In this document: positions 32,682 through 41,374 of the stretch, piece after piece
How the letters are laid out: every line of letters begins with the position of its first letter
Position numbering within the stretch: position 1 is the stretch's first letter
Source of the DNA: Secundilactobacillus collinoides DSM 20515 = JCM 1123
GTDB lineage: Bacteria > Bacillota > Bacilli > Lactobacillales > Lactobacillaceae
Length of the DNA: 64,000 bases
Direction: 5' to 3'
Assembly (NCBI RefSeq): GCF_001435975.1
Contig: NZ_AYYR01000013.1
Span: forward strand, 1-64,000
The notes under the pieces: model-generated
What the model saw: only the letters and a program-made list of their open reading frames with translations
What the model was told of the DNA's origin: nothing
Database searches by the model: none
Program-made: the position numbers and the translations under genes

Positions 32682-34037
32682 ATGAGTGACAACGGTGACG
32701 AACACGCACTAAACGAGGAAAAGATGCCCCAGAATCACCACATGAAAATTCCTTGGAATCGCATCAGCGATGATGAGGAAGTCCCGGCTATGGAGGCGAC
32801 AGTCAAGCTCAAATCATCGCTGGTCGGCCGCGTGGGCATTCAGATGCTGTCGTGCGGAACTGGGGCCTGGCGCGTCCGTGAGGCCATGAATACGGTGGCG
32901 CGGACGCTGGGCCTGATCTGTTCAGCAGACATTGGGCTGACCTCGATCCACTACACCTGCTTTAATTACGAACACAGTTACACCCAGGTGCTGGCACTGG
33001 CCAGTACGGGGGTGAACACGGATAAACTGAACATTCTTGAGCATTTTGTTAAACAATTTCCCGATAAATACGCCAAAATGACCATCCGCCAGATCCACCA
33101 GAAGCTTGATGCCATTCAGGTGCGGCGGGGCAACTACCCGCCGTTTATCGCGGGTTGTGCAGCTGCCGTAGCCTGCGCCGGATTTACATTTTTGCTGGGC
33201 GGCGGGCCGATTGAAATGCTGTGTGCCTTCTTTGGCGCCGGCATTGGGAACTGGTTGCGTCAGGTCATGATTCGGCACCGGTTAACGTTGCTGGCCAGCA
33301 TTTCGGTCAGTGTGATGGTTGCGTGCCTGGTTTACTTCTTTGTCTTTTTGGGTCTGCGGATCTTCTTCCACATTCCGGAAGCCCACGAGGCGGGGTACAT
33401 TGGCGCGATGCTGTTTGTGATTCCCGGTTTTCCATTTATTACGAGTATGCTGGATATTTTTAAATCCGACATGCGCTCTGGATTAGAGCGCTTGACCTCG
33501 GCTCTGTTGATCACAATCGTCGCGACACTGGTCGGATGGCTGGTCGCGATGCTGGTCCACTTTCGGCCAGAGAACTTTTTGCCGTTGGGACTCGGTGTCG
33601 TGCCAATGCTGCTGCTGCGCTTACCGGCCAGCTTTTGCGGGGTCTACGGTTTCTCAATGATGTTCAACAGCCCGCAAAAAATGGCCGTCACGGCCGGCAT
33701 CATCGGGGCGTTTGCCAACACCCTGCGGCTCGAATTGGCGCAGTTGACGAATTTGCCGCCGGCCGCCGCAGCCTTCTGCGGCGCTTTATTGGCTGGTTTG
33801 CTGGCGTCATTGATCAACCGCTATAACGGCTATCCTAGGATCTCGCTGACGGTGCCTTCGATCGTGATCATGGTGCCCGGGCTGTACATTTACCGTGCCG
33901 TCTACAACATCGGTCTCAACAACATCGGCGTCGGTGCCCTGTGGTTGACGAAAGCCATTCTTATCATCATGTTCCTGCCGCTTGGGTTGTTTGTGGCACG
34001 GGTGCTGATGGACAAGGATTGGCGGCACAACGGCTGA
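32682..34037 (+). CDS. Threonine/serine exporter family (ThrE) protein, fused form
   Basis: 451-aa membrane protein. The N-terminal soluble part (about residues 40-140) and five helices match the ThrE N domain (the LLSCGTGAWRVREAM-type start and the FIAGCAAAVACAGFTFLLGG helix). Five more helices from about residue 310 match the smaller ThrE-like C domain (VVPMLLLRLPAS, then TVPSIVIMVPGLYIYRAVYN). Fused ThrE proteins export Thr/Ser and relatives. The ATG at 32682 is chosen because GGGAGAG lies 9 nt upstream; the ATG at 32664 overlaps that box. Upstream, a dyad (GAAAGCGGT and ACCGGTTTTC) precedes a likely -10 (TAAGAT). Confidence 0.87.
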   Translation: MSDNGDEHALNEEKMPQNHHMKIPWNRISDDEEVPAMEATVKLKSSLVGRVGIQMLSCGTGAWRVREAMNTVARTLGLICSADIGLTSIHYTCFNYEHSYTQVLALASTGVNTDKLNILEHFVKQFPDKYAKMTIRQIHQKLDAIQVRRGNYPPFIAGCAAAVACAGFTFLLGGGPIEMLCAFFGAGIGNWLRQVMIRHRLTLLASISVSVMVACLVYFFVFLGLRIFFHIPEAHEAGYIGAMLFVIPGFPFITSMLDIFKSDMRSGLERLTSALLITIVATLVGWLVAMLVHFRPENFLPLGLGVVPMLLLRLPASFCGVYGFSMMFNSPQKMAVTAGIIGAFANTLRLELAQLTNLPPAAAAFCGALLAGLLASLINRYNGYPRISLTVPSIVIMVPGLYIYRAVYNIGLNNIGVGALWLTKAILIIMFLPLGLFVARVLMDKDWRHNG

Positions 34038-34244
34038 CAATCGTTCAAAAAACGTCCTGTTTGCAACCAACGACTGACCGGTACCAAGACGGGATCAACT
34101 TAGCCGTGAAGGATAGAATTTTTGAACTGGTCAAGGTCAACTCCTGCAGTAAATTTGATAGTAGTTTCAACTATGTGCTGCATAAAAAAGGTCACCGTAC
34201 CAGCACTGCAAACTATGGTGCGATGAATCACATATACAAATAAA
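34038..34244. other. Intergenic, nothing recognised
   Basis: About 200 bp after the ThrE gene without a credible gene. Confidence 0.4.
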
Positions 34245-34289
34245 AAATGGTTCTCAACTCGCAGTTAGTCTGCGGAGTGAGAACCATTT
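34245..34289. terminator. Bidirectional terminator
   Basis: AAATGGTTCTCA and TGAGAACCATTT form a perfect 12-bp stem with a nested GCAG/CTGC; A and T runs on both sides. Located between converging genes. Confidence 0.85.
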
Positions 34290-35418
34290 ATTTTGTTTTG
34301 GTGAGCGGCTTTTTCCTTGGCAGTGCTGGTAAGTGCACCTCCGGCAGTTTAAGCTGCGGTTTCATTGTTTCGGTGGCCCCGCTGAAAAATGTGCCGATCA
34401 GTTGGCCCGTAACCGTACGCCACTGGTGTTTGACCTGCGGAGACGTGTCACTGAGTGCCTTTAAGATCAGTCTTACCGAAATTTCCCAGTTAGCACTCAT
34501 ATCACGAAAATCTTGGTAGTGGGTCGCCCGCAGTACGCTAAACAGCGAATCGAGAAATTCCTTTTTGGTGGCATTATCCAGTTGTGACAGCCAGGTGGAA
34601 ACGGATTGTTGGGTGAGTTGAGAAAATCGGCTGGTCGTTGTCAGCAGGGCGAAGCTGGCGTTATTAACTTCCCAGGTGAACGGATCGTGCTGTCTAAAAC
34701 CAAACGCATTGCTTTTGACTACTTGGTAGCCCGTTTCTGGTTCCAGCAGCAGGCCGATGATCGAAGCCTGCGGAATAAATTTAGTTACCTTTGCTTGAAC
34801 GGCAGCCGGCAAGGGCTTTTTTGTGCCCGGACCATCCACCGAGAACACCCGTTGAATCTGGTTTTGCAGAAACCCGCGACTGTGCAGACATGTGAAGACA
34901 GCGAGGTTGCCGCCCTTGGAATGACCGCCCAAGAAATAGGTGCCCGGATGCCGGCTTGCCTGTTTTTGGTAGTACCGCAACGCCGACCGCTGTGACGGAA
35001 TATCACGCATGAAGGTCATATTGAAATCTTCTTTCCAGTCAGTGAGTGTGGCTGTGGTGCCGCGGTACGCAATGTAGTGGGTGCTGGGTCCAAGATCAAA
35101 GGTGACCGCACAAAATTGCTTTTCTGTCTCTAGATCGGCACTTTTGATCCAGTCATGCCAGCGGATGTTGCGGAAACGCGGACTATGCTGGAGGGTCAGC
35201 AGCAGGTTGAAGTTGGCGGCAGCGTTCCACGTGAGTCTGACCACATCCTTAATGAGCAGCGGATCGGTCAGGTCGGCCAGACGGTGAATATGATGCCGGT
35301 TTAACGCGTGAAAATCGACGTAGGCGAGTTGCGCTAAAATGACACCGTCCACGTCGGTGAGGGGCAGCGCACTGAATGTTTGTGCATGGGTCTTGACATA
35401 GTGGATTAGGTCAGCCAT
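34288..35418 (-). CDS. DUF2974 (Mbeg1-like) lipase-fold protein
   Basis: 376-aa protein of the alpha/beta-hydrolase superfamily. The central block YIAYRGTTATLTDWKEDFNMTF and nucleophile elbow GGHSKGGNLAVF (catalytic Ser in HSKGG) are diagnostic of the DUF2974/Mbeg1-like family. The C-terminal part, rich in basic residues (LPRKKPLTKTK), follows a helical region. Function is unproven, probably lipase or esterase. The start at the second of two ATGs (35418) gives a proper 7-nt gap to GGAGGG; the ATG at 35421 is also possible. Confidence 0.85.
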   Translation of the reverse strand: MADLIHYVKTHAQTFSALPLTDVDGVILAQLAYVDFHALNRHHIHRLADLTDPLLIKDVVRLTWNAAANFNLLLTLQHSPRFRNIRWHDWIKSADLETEKQFCAVTFDLGPSTHYIAYRGTTATLTDWKEDFNMTFMRDIPSQRSALRYYQKQASRHPGTYFLGGHSKGGNLAVFTCLHSRGFLQNQIQRVFSVDGPGTKKPLPAAVQAKVTKFIPQASIIGLLLEPETGYQVVKSNAFGFRQHDPFTWEVNNASFALLTTTSRFSQLTQQSVSTWLSQLDNATKKEFLDSLFSVLRATHYQDFRDMSANWEISVRLILKALSDTSPQVKHQWRTVTGQLIGTFFSGATETMKPQLKLPEVHLPALPRKKPLTKTK

Positions 35419-35523
35419 CATTTTTCCCTCCAATCACGGGTCACTATTACTTATTGTTAAGTTTACCGCAATTGGGCGGGTCATAGGCGTGAAAATAATT
35501 GACCTTCATTTTGAGGCCGTGTG

Positions 35524-35943
35524 CTAGTGTAATTCTTTGAAGAAATAAAAGCGGGAGGCGCCTTCGACCGGTGAGCCTTTAAACTCGTGCATGACGTGTT
35601 AGTCGTGTTTTTTGTAGAAGTCGGGCGCGTTAAAACTCATCGTTTCAAGCGTGATGAACCTGCACTGCCCTTTTTTGGCGATCTTTTCTGCTTCACTGAT
35701 CAGAAATGAGCCGATTCCCTGAGAACGGTTTTCCGGCTTGATTGCAAACAGGGCGATGTTCATGCTGTTAAAGAAGATACTGGCCACCAAACGGCCGAGG
35801 ATCTTGTCGTCCTCAACGGCACCAAGACTGACGCTGCGACTGCCGAATTCGACGCGGTCACCCATTTTAAGCTGGGTGTCGGTGTTGAGCCACTGGCCGG
35901 TACTGACTTGGTTTTCTTCAAAGTTCAGGGTCATTAATTTCAT
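35524..35943 (-). pseudogene. GNAT-family N-acetyltransferase, interrupted by an in-frame TAA
   Basis: The frame encodes an acetyl-CoA-binding GNAT domain: IALFAIKPENRSQGIGSFLISEAEKIAKK carries the RSQGIGS pyrophosphate loop, and FITLETMSFNAPDFYKKHD the late strand and helix. It then hits TAA (35599-35601). The same frame continues HVMHEFKGSPVEGASRFYFFKELH to TAG at 35524-35526, the normal GNAT C-terminus. A Tyr codon (TAC or TAT) changed to TAA is the simplest history, since FYKKHGY/F is common at this place. The shortened 114-aa product would lack the last strands and is probably inactive. Sequencing error is possible. Confidence 0.75.
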
Positions 35944-36302
35944 GATGTAACGCTTTTTTTTCGTGAATAGGGTATGGCCGTTAAAGCTCTAATCAATCGC
36001 ATACACTTCTCGATATGATACTGCCAAGTCTGGTCACGCTTTTTTATCATGTAACCGTTGTAACGGCTTTACTCGTTCGCGATTCGTGTATCGTACCGCT
36101 ACTGCAATTGTTATTGGCCAAACAGTGCCAAATATTTTGAAAATGATATCAATTTTTCTGCTATTCGCTGTTAACTTGTTATATAATTAAAACGTTATTG
36201 AAAGATAGATGACAACCGACCCAGACTGAAGTACTAAATGGGGGTACTGCGGGTCAGTAGTTGATTGCCGTTTGGCTTTACAACTTAGTAGGGGGAATCA
36301 CT
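35944..36302. other. Intergenic region upstream of the amidase
   Basis: Contains a likely plus-strand -10 box (TATAAT near 36180) and GGGGGAA before the GTG start at 36303. No gene seen. Confidence 0.45.
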
Positions 36303-36950
36303 GTGAAAAAATTGTCGAAGGTTTTATTGGGTGCTGTTGCGATGTTGTCGTTGCTCGCTCTGTTTGTTGCACAACCAGTACAGACAGCTAGCGCGTCAAC
36401 CAAGAAAGAATATTTGTTAGTCATGGGTCACGGTGCCGGCGACCCTGGCGCACGCGGCAACGGTAATACAGAAGCCAATCTGTTGCGAAAAAAACTGTTG
36501 CCGCACTTAGAGAAATATGCAAAAAAGGTCAAGAAGTCGAAAATTGTTTTCTACAACCCGAAGCACAACATGGTTACGGATACGCGCAAGGGCGGCGGGT
36601 CACACAAGGTCAAAAAGACCACTTCGGTCATCATGTTCCACTTTGATGCCAGCACCAGCCGGTACGCTAACGGCGGCCACGTGATCATCTGTCACCGCAA
36701 ACCGAATACCCGGGAAAAGAAAATGGCAGCTGTCATCAAGAAGTACGTCGGTTTGAATAAAGCCTATAACGGTTACAGTTACCGGACTGATTTGAAAAAT
36801 TGCAACGTCCTGCGTCGGCGCGGAATCGATTTCAGTCTAGTTGAGACCGGGTTTATTACCAACAAGCGGGATTATCAGCAGATCAATAAGCATATTGATA
36901 AGATCGCCAAGGGGTACATTGAGGCGATTACTGGGGAAACGGTGAAGTAA
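36303..36950 (+). CDS. Secreted N-acetylmuramoyl-L-alanine amidase (Amidase_3)
   Basis: 215 aa. A Sec signal peptide (KKLSKVLLGAVAMLSLLALFVAQPVQTASAS) precedes a single catalytic domain. Zinc ligands and the catalytic Glu are expected in MGHGAGDPGARGNGNTEAN (His and Glu), MFHFDAS (second His) and SLVETGFITN (Glu). It cleaves the bond between MurNAc and L-Ala in peptidoglycan, outside the membrane. No separate SH3 or LysM wall-binding domain is present, but the protein is very basic. The GTG at 36303 follows GGGGGAATCACT; an extension to 36261 would precede the signal peptide and is rejected. Confidence 0.9.
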   Translation: MKKLSKVLLGAVAMLSLLALFVAQPVQTASASTKKEYLLVMGHGAGDPGARGNGNTEANLLRKKLLPHLEKYAKKVKKSKIVFYNPKHNMVTDTRKGGGSHKVKKTTSVIMFHFDASTSRYANGGHVIICHRKPNTREKKMAAVIKKYVGLNKAYNGYSYRTDLKNCNVLRRRGIDFSLVETGFITNKRDYQQINKHIDKIAKGYIEAITGETVK

Positions 36951-37239
36951 GAAACCAGGTGAAAAAAACTGTCTGCCTACTATAACTCCTTTTCGCTATG
37001 TGCAGTTTTCTGTTTTCTGGAACGTGTTTCGGCACGCTAGCCAAGAAAAGAGCTGCAAGTCTAGCTAGTGAAAAAACAGCGTTTGAACTTTGAAGCGCCC
37101 AGTCAATGGGTGTAATACCGCCTTTATATATGGTGGCAGCGCATCAGTCAAAAATCCTACTTGAAATTTGCAAGTTCTCAACGCTATAAATCACCGGTAC
37201 AACACGAAAGTAAAACAGTATCAATCTAATAGTAGGACC

Positions 37240-37275
37240 AAAAATCTTCAGCCGCACCCAAGACTGAAGATTTTT
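37240..37275 (+). terminator. Terminator
   Basis: AAAAATCTTCAG (37240-37251) pairs perfectly with CTGAAGATTTTT (37264-37275). It is 290 bp beyond the amidase stop; the stretch in between shows no gene. Confidence 0.75.
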
Positions 37276-37335
37276 ATATTGCCTAACGCGAACATATGTT
37301 CTAAAATAAACCTAACCACCAAGGAGGTGTCGCTA

Positions 37336-37554
37336 ATGCCGCAATCACTGCTTGATCAGCTTCAAACTGTTTTTGAAACACAACAGCCGGTTCAACTGTG
37401 GCTGCAGGAGGACGCGGATACATCCTTGGATGCAGCAACGTTTCGCGGTTTAGTGATAGCCGTTGATGATACCGCAGTCGAAGTGTTCAACGAGGCGGAT
37501 GAGACCTATCGAGTTTATGATAGGGACATCAAACGTGTCACGAGACTGACATGA
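37336..37554 (+). CDS. Small protein of unknown function
   Basis: 72 aa, acidic. The pattern PVQLWLQEDADTSLDAATFRGLVIAVDDTAVEVFN, then YRVYDRDIKRVTRL, reads as a five-stranded Sm/LSm-like small barrel (a strand pair, a loop, then strands ending in DIKRVTRL), but I do not recognise a named family. AAGGAGG lies 7-8 nt before the ATG at 37336. Its stop (37552-37554) overlaps the ATGA at 37551, so it is translationally close to the glycosylase gene behind it. Confidence 0.65.
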   Translation: MPQSLLDQLQTVFETQQPVQLWLQEDADTSLDAATFRGLVIAVDDTAVEVFNEADETYRVYDRDIKRVTRLT

Positions 37555-37577
37555 CTGAAAAGAAAGGCGGGTTCACA

Positions 37578-38228
37578 ATGACCACGATGCACCATTTAGA
37601 TGATCAGTCCCCGGCAATTCAGCACCTCGTTAAAGTTGACAAACGACTGGCCAAGCTGATTGCGACGATTGGGCCGATCGATTATCATATTTCTGACAAT
37701 TCATACGGTTACCTAGTTGCGAACATTGTTGGGCAGATGCTGTCAAACAAGGTGGCGGCAGTGATCCTAAAACGCCTGCAGGAGCTCTGTGGCGGGCATA
37801 TCACGATGCTGGCCATCAAGAACCTGTCCGATGATGCCATTCATGGTGTTGGCTTGTCAAAGTCAAAAGTGGGGTATATTCGCAGTTTAACGACCGCGGT
37901 TGAAACTGGTCAAGTGGACTTTGCCAGCTACCCGGCCATGAGCGATGAGGCGGTGCTTAAGGACCTGACAACGATTCGAGGTATCGGTAACTGGTCGGCC
38001 AAGATGTACCTGTTTTCGGTGCTGGATCGGCCTGATGTGCTGCCGGTCGAGGACAAAGCGTTTTTACAGGGGTACGGCTGGTTGTATAAAACAACAGATT
38101 TTAGTGCCGCCGCCGTGCGGAAAAAGGCCGAGAAATGGCGGCCGTATCGCACCATCGCCGCTAAGTACCTGTACCGGGCGGTTGATCTCGGCTTAACGAA
38201 GACCCCGTTTCATTTGTTTAAGGATTGA
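37578..38228 (+). CDS. DNA-3-methyladenine glycosylase II-like (HhH-GPD)
   Basis: 216-aa base-excision repair enzyme of the AlkA type. The helix-hairpin-helix TTIRGIGNWSAKMYLF is followed by the catalytic aspartate in DVLPVEDKAFLQGY, the normal HhH-GPD spacing. It removes alkylated purines from DNA. The start could be ATG 37551 (overlapping the preceding stop) or ATG 37578, which has AAAGGCGGG at good spacing; the latter begins TTMHHLDDQSPAIQHL, matching relatives in length. Co-transcribed with the small gene before it and followed closely (13 bp) by a quinone oxidoreductase gene. Confidence 0.87.
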   Translation: MTTMHHLDDQSPAIQHLVKVDKRLAKLIATIGPIDYHISDNSYGYLVANIVGQMLSNKVAAVILKRLQELCGGHITMLAIKNLSDDAIHGVGLSKSKVGYIRSLTTAVETGQVDFASYPAMSDEAVLKDLTTIRGIGNWSAKMYLFSVLDRPDVLPVEDKAFLQGYGWLYKTTDFSAAAVRKKAEKWRPYRTIAAKYLYRAVDLGLTKTPFHLFKD

Positions 38229-38241
38229 TTGGAGGAAAATC

Positions 38242-39207
38242 ATGCAAGCATACGTTGTTGAGCATCCTGGCGGCCCTGAAGTATTGCGGTTGAAAGAGAT
38301 TCCAACGCCCGCGGTCAAGCCTGGCTGGACCCGGTTAAAAGTGTTGGGATTCGGCATCAACCACTCAGAAATTTATACGCGCAAAGGCGAGTCGCCCAGC
38401 GTCAAGTTTCCTCGTGTTTTGGGGATCGAGGTGGTTGGTGAAATTGACGAAACAAGTGCCCCCGACACCTTTGAATTGGGCCAGCGCGTGGTCTCTATCA
38501 TGGGTGAGATGGGGCGCGCTTTTGACGGCAGTTATGCCGAATATGTTTTGGTGCCCAATACCCAAATATTTCCGGTCAAAACGACATTGTCGTTGCGTGA
38601 CCTGGTGGCAGTGCCGGAAACGTATTACACGGCCTATGGTATTTTTAAAAGTTTGCAGTTAAAGGAGACGGATTCAGTTTTGATTCGGGCGGCGACTAGC
38701 GGTGTTGGTATCGCTGATTTGAGGCTGATCCGGGCATTTAATCCGCACATTCAAGTGACTGGGACGACCCGGTCTGAAGACAAACTGAACCAGTTGCTGA
38801 CGGCGGGCTTTGACGATGTGATCATTGCCCCCGACAGTGAAAAATTGCCAGCCGGCGTTGGAAATTTCGATAAGATTATTGATTTGATTGGCCCGTTAAG
38901 TGTGCGGGATTCTTTGCAGCATCTCAACGCCTTTGGCATCGTGAGTGCTACCGGCGTGCTCGGCAACGAGTGGACGGTACCGGATTTCGACCCAGTTGGC
39001 GATATCCCCAATAATGGTTATCTGACCGGCTTTAATTCCGGTGAGGTTTCCAGCACGTTGATGCAGGAACTATTTGATTTCATCGACCAGTACGACGTTC
39101 AGGTAGCACCCGCCAAGGTGTTTAATTTTAACGAGGTTGCCCAAGCCCACGCCTATTTGAGTGAAAGCGGCGGTCTTGGAAAAGTGATCGTGATGGTGGA
39201 ACCGTAA
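38242..39207 (+). CDS. NADPH:quinone oxidoreductase-like MDR protein
   Basis: 321-aa zinc-independent medium-chain reductase. The start MQAYVVEHPGGPEVLRLKEIP is the quinone-reductase signature. The zinc cysteine positions are absent, and the nucleotide-binding segment reads SVLIRAATSGVGIADLRLIRAF. It reduces quinones or enones with NADPH. GGAGGAAA lies upstream of the ATG. Co-directional with, and 13 bp after, the DNA glycosylase, so an alkylation/electrophile-defence operon is plausible. Confidence 0.88.
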   Translation: MQAYVVEHPGGPEVLRLKEIPTPAVKPGWTRLKVLGFGINHSEIYTRKGESPSVKFPRVLGIEVVGEIDETSAPDTFELGQRVVSIMGEMGRAFDGSYAEYVLVPNTQIFPVKTTLSLRDLVAVPETYYTAYGIFKSLQLKETDSVLIRAATSGVGIADLRLIRAFNPHIQVTGTTRSEDKLNQLLTAGFDDVIIAPDSEKLPAGVGNFDKIIDLIGPLSVRDSLQHLNAFGIVSATGVLGNEWTVPDFDPVGDIPNNGYLTGFNSGEVSSTLMQELFDFIDQYDVQVAPAKVFNFNEVAQAHAYLSESGGLGKVIVMVEP

Positions 39208-39242
39208 GTGTCGTTTTAGGTGAAAAAGCATCAGTACTGACT

Positions 39243-39284
39243 AAAAACAGGCCCCCGGTGGCAATCACCAGCGGCCTGTTTTTT
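39243..39284 (+). terminator. Terminator
   Basis: AAAAACAGGCC (39243-39253) pairs with GGCCTGTTTTTT (39273-39284). Confidence 0.8.
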
Positions 39285-39303
39285 AGTTGATTGCGACTTT
39301 TTT

Positions 39304-40713
39304 TTAGTTGGTCGCGCGTTGCTTTTTGTTTTTCAGCCGCAGTGACAAGATAAATCCAAGAATTGCCATAAGGAAGGCAACCAAGAAGGAGAACCAGTAG
39401 CCGTGGTTGAGCTGATTAACGTTTGACAGGTGTTCCGAACTGCCGATCTGCGTCCCAAATGAGACCAGCATCATCAAGATGGCGGTACCTAATGAGCCGG
39501 CAATCTGCCGCACCGTGGAGGAGGCTGCGTTACCGTGGACGCTGAGTTTCGGCGACAGGGCGTTGATCCCTTCTGTAAACGTCGGCATCATGACGGTTGC
39601 GATACCGATAATTCTGAAGGCATAGGACGCGGCGACAATAACCAGGCTGGTTTGCGGCGTGAAGAACAGCATCGGTAAAGTTCCAATGGCCACAATAGCG
39701 AAGCCGATAAGAGAAATCGTTTTGATACCGTACTTATCGTACAGCCGGCCAGAGATGGGGCTCATCAGACCTTCCAGCAGCGCACCTGGTAACAGCAGCA
39801 AGCCAGATTGGAGTGCCGAGAGTCCGTGCACCCGTTGGAGGTACAGCGGCAAAACCAGTTCGACCCCTAACAGTGCAACGTTACTGAGGGCACTCAGAGC
39901 TGTGGTCAGCGAGAAGGTTTTATTTTTGAAGACGGTCAGATTGATCAGCGGGTTGGCAATCTTAAGCTGCCGGTGACCAAAGGCGATGAGGATCACAATA
40001 CCAACGATGAGGGAAACGATGCTGGCGGTGTCGAGGCCGCCGGTGTTGCCGATGGCTGAGAAACCATACAGCAGGGCGCCGAAACCAAGCGAAGATTCCG
40101 CGATTGATAGCCAGTCGACCTTGACGTCCTTGGAGGCAACGACTGGGTGAACCCAGAAGACCGCCGCGATGATGAGAATCAACGCCAGCGGGATCAGGAC
40201 GCCGAACAACCACTTCAGACCCAGATTATCAATGATCCAGCCGCCGACCGTCGGCCCAAGTGCCGGGCCGAAGCCAACGACCAGGCCGATGACCCCCATG
40301 ACGGTTCCACGTTTGCTTTCGGGGTACAGTAATAGGACGACGTTTTGAATCAGCGGGATCATGGACCCGGCCGAAATGGCTTGAATCAGCCGGCCGATAA
40401 GCAGCATGATAAAACTATTGGCAAAAAAGCCGATCAGGGAACCCAGCAGGAAAATGGCCGCCAGGGTGATCACGGTGTACTTCGTATTAAATTTGTGAAA
40501 AACCCAGGCCGAGAGCGGAATCATCAAGCCAGCGACCAGCTGATACCCGGTACTGACCCACTGGGCGGTGGATTGGGTGACGTGGTAAACTCTGATGATG
40601 GTGGGAATCCCGTTGTTGAAGAAGGTTTCTGTCAGCAGCATGGTGAAGGCACCAATTAGCATGACTCCTAACATTAAATTTCGGTTTTTTGCGGGTGATT
40701 TAATTGTGAGCAT
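39304..40713 (-). CDS. DHA2-type MFS multidrug efflux transporter
   Basis: 469-aa, 14-helix exporter. Landmarks are LLTETFFNNGIPTI in helix 1, the motif A region PLSAWVFHKFNTKYTV, and antiporter motif C GFGPALGPTVGGW near residue 155. It is a full-length relative of the exporter at 662. The ATG at 40713 follows TAGGAGTGACC; a GTG nine bases upstream is inside that box. The promoter contains GTGTAG (40731-40736), four bases, CTACAC (40741-40746), the same operator as upstream of the MarR gene, so MarR represses both (inference). Confidence 0.92.
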   Translation of the reverse strand: MLTIKSPAKNRNLMLGVMLIGAFTMLLTETFFNNGIPTIIRVYHVTQSTAQWVSTGYQLVAGLMIPLSAWVFHKFNTKYTVITLAAIFLLGSLIGFFANSFIMLLIGRLIQAISAGSMIPLIQNVVLLLYPESKRGTVMGVIGLVVGFGPALGPTVGGWIIDNLGLKWLFGVLIPLALILIIAAVFWVHPVVASKDVKVDWLSIAESSLGFGALLYGFSAIGNTGGLDTASIVSLIVGIVILIAFGHRQLKIANPLINLTVFKNKTFSLTTALSALSNVALLGVELVLPLYLQRVHGLSALQSGLLLLPGALLEGLMSPISGRLYDKYGIKTISLIGFAIVAIGTLPMLFFTPQTSLVIVAASYAFRIIGIATVMMPTFTEGINALSPKLSVHGNAASSTVRQIAGSLGTAILMMLVSFGTQIGSSEHLSNVNQLNHGYWFSFLVAFLMAILGFILSLRLKNKKQRATN

Positions 40714-40730
40714 GAAGGTCACTCCTAACT

Positions 40731-40746
40731 GTGTAGCAGGCTACAC
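40731..40746. promoter_or_regulatory. MarR operator, exporter copy
   Basis: GTGTAG, 4 bp, CTACAC: perfect dyad, identical in its arms to 41257-41274, just upstream of the exporter start. Confidence 0.8.
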
Positions 40747-40776
40747 TTTATTTTAAAAATAAAACGCCGATTGGCG

Positions 40777-41235
40777 CTAATTGAGTTCCAGACTGACAAT
40801 CATTTTATTAAATAATTGTGACAGCGTTTGTTTTTCCTCAGTGGATAATTGACTAGTGAGTTTGGCTTCCGAGTGGGTGACCTGTGATTGGATGCGGGCG
40901 GTGTTTTTGTCCAGAAACGCGGCGCCCTTGTCAGTGAGCAGCAGAACGATCTGCCGCCGGTCATCGGCGGCGGGGGTCGTGCTGATCAGCCCGGTAGCGG
41001 CCAATCGTTTAACGATTCCACGCGTGGTCGGGTGACTTAACCGCAACGTTGTTTCCACTTCTTTTTGGGTGAGTTGCTGCGGATGCCGGTCAGCCAGTTG
41101 CATCAGCACTGCCGTTTGGGTGCCGGTCAGCGTGATACCCAGTTGTTTGAGGCCGTTGTTCATATCCTTTTCAAAGAGGATATTGAGGACTTTTAGCTGT
41201 TGGCCAAGGTTGTTTGAGAAAAATGGTTCAGGCAT
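40777..41235 (-). CDS. MarR-family transcriptional repressor
   Basis: 152 aa. HTH segment LTQKEVETTLRLSHPTTRGIVKRLAATGLI, wing STTPAADDRRQIVLLLTDKG with the conserved DxRxK-like pattern. The ATG at 41235 follows AAAGGAG at normal spacing; the frame opens at 41283, but that part would contain the operator. The perfect dyads at 41257-41274 (its own promoter) and 40731-40746 (exporter promoter) suggest it represses itself and the exporter, a classical MarR circuit. Confidence 0.9.
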   Translation of the reverse strand: MPEPFFSNNLGQQLKVLNILFEKDMNNGLKQLGITLTGTQTAVLMQLADRHPQQLTQKEVETTLRLSHPTTRGIVKRLAATGLISTTPAADDRRQIVLLLTDKGAAFLDKNTARIQSQVTHSEAKLTSQLSTEEKQTLSQLFNKMIVSLELN

Positions 41236-41256
41236 GCGACCAGCTCCTTTCAATAG

Positions 41257-41274
41257 TGTGTAGTATGCTACACA
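41257..41274. promoter_or_regulatory. MarR operator, autoregulatory copy
   Basis: TGTGTAG (41257-41263), TATG, CTACACA (41268-41274): a perfect 7-bp dyad overlapping the promoter of the marR gene. Confidence 0.8.
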
Positions 41275-41374
41275 TTTTGGCAAAAGTCAAGTCCCCTTGA
41301 CTTTATTTAAGCGGAATAGTATTTCTATTGAGTTTGAAAGGTGGGTATTTACGTTCGTTGGCATTAATATCTGC

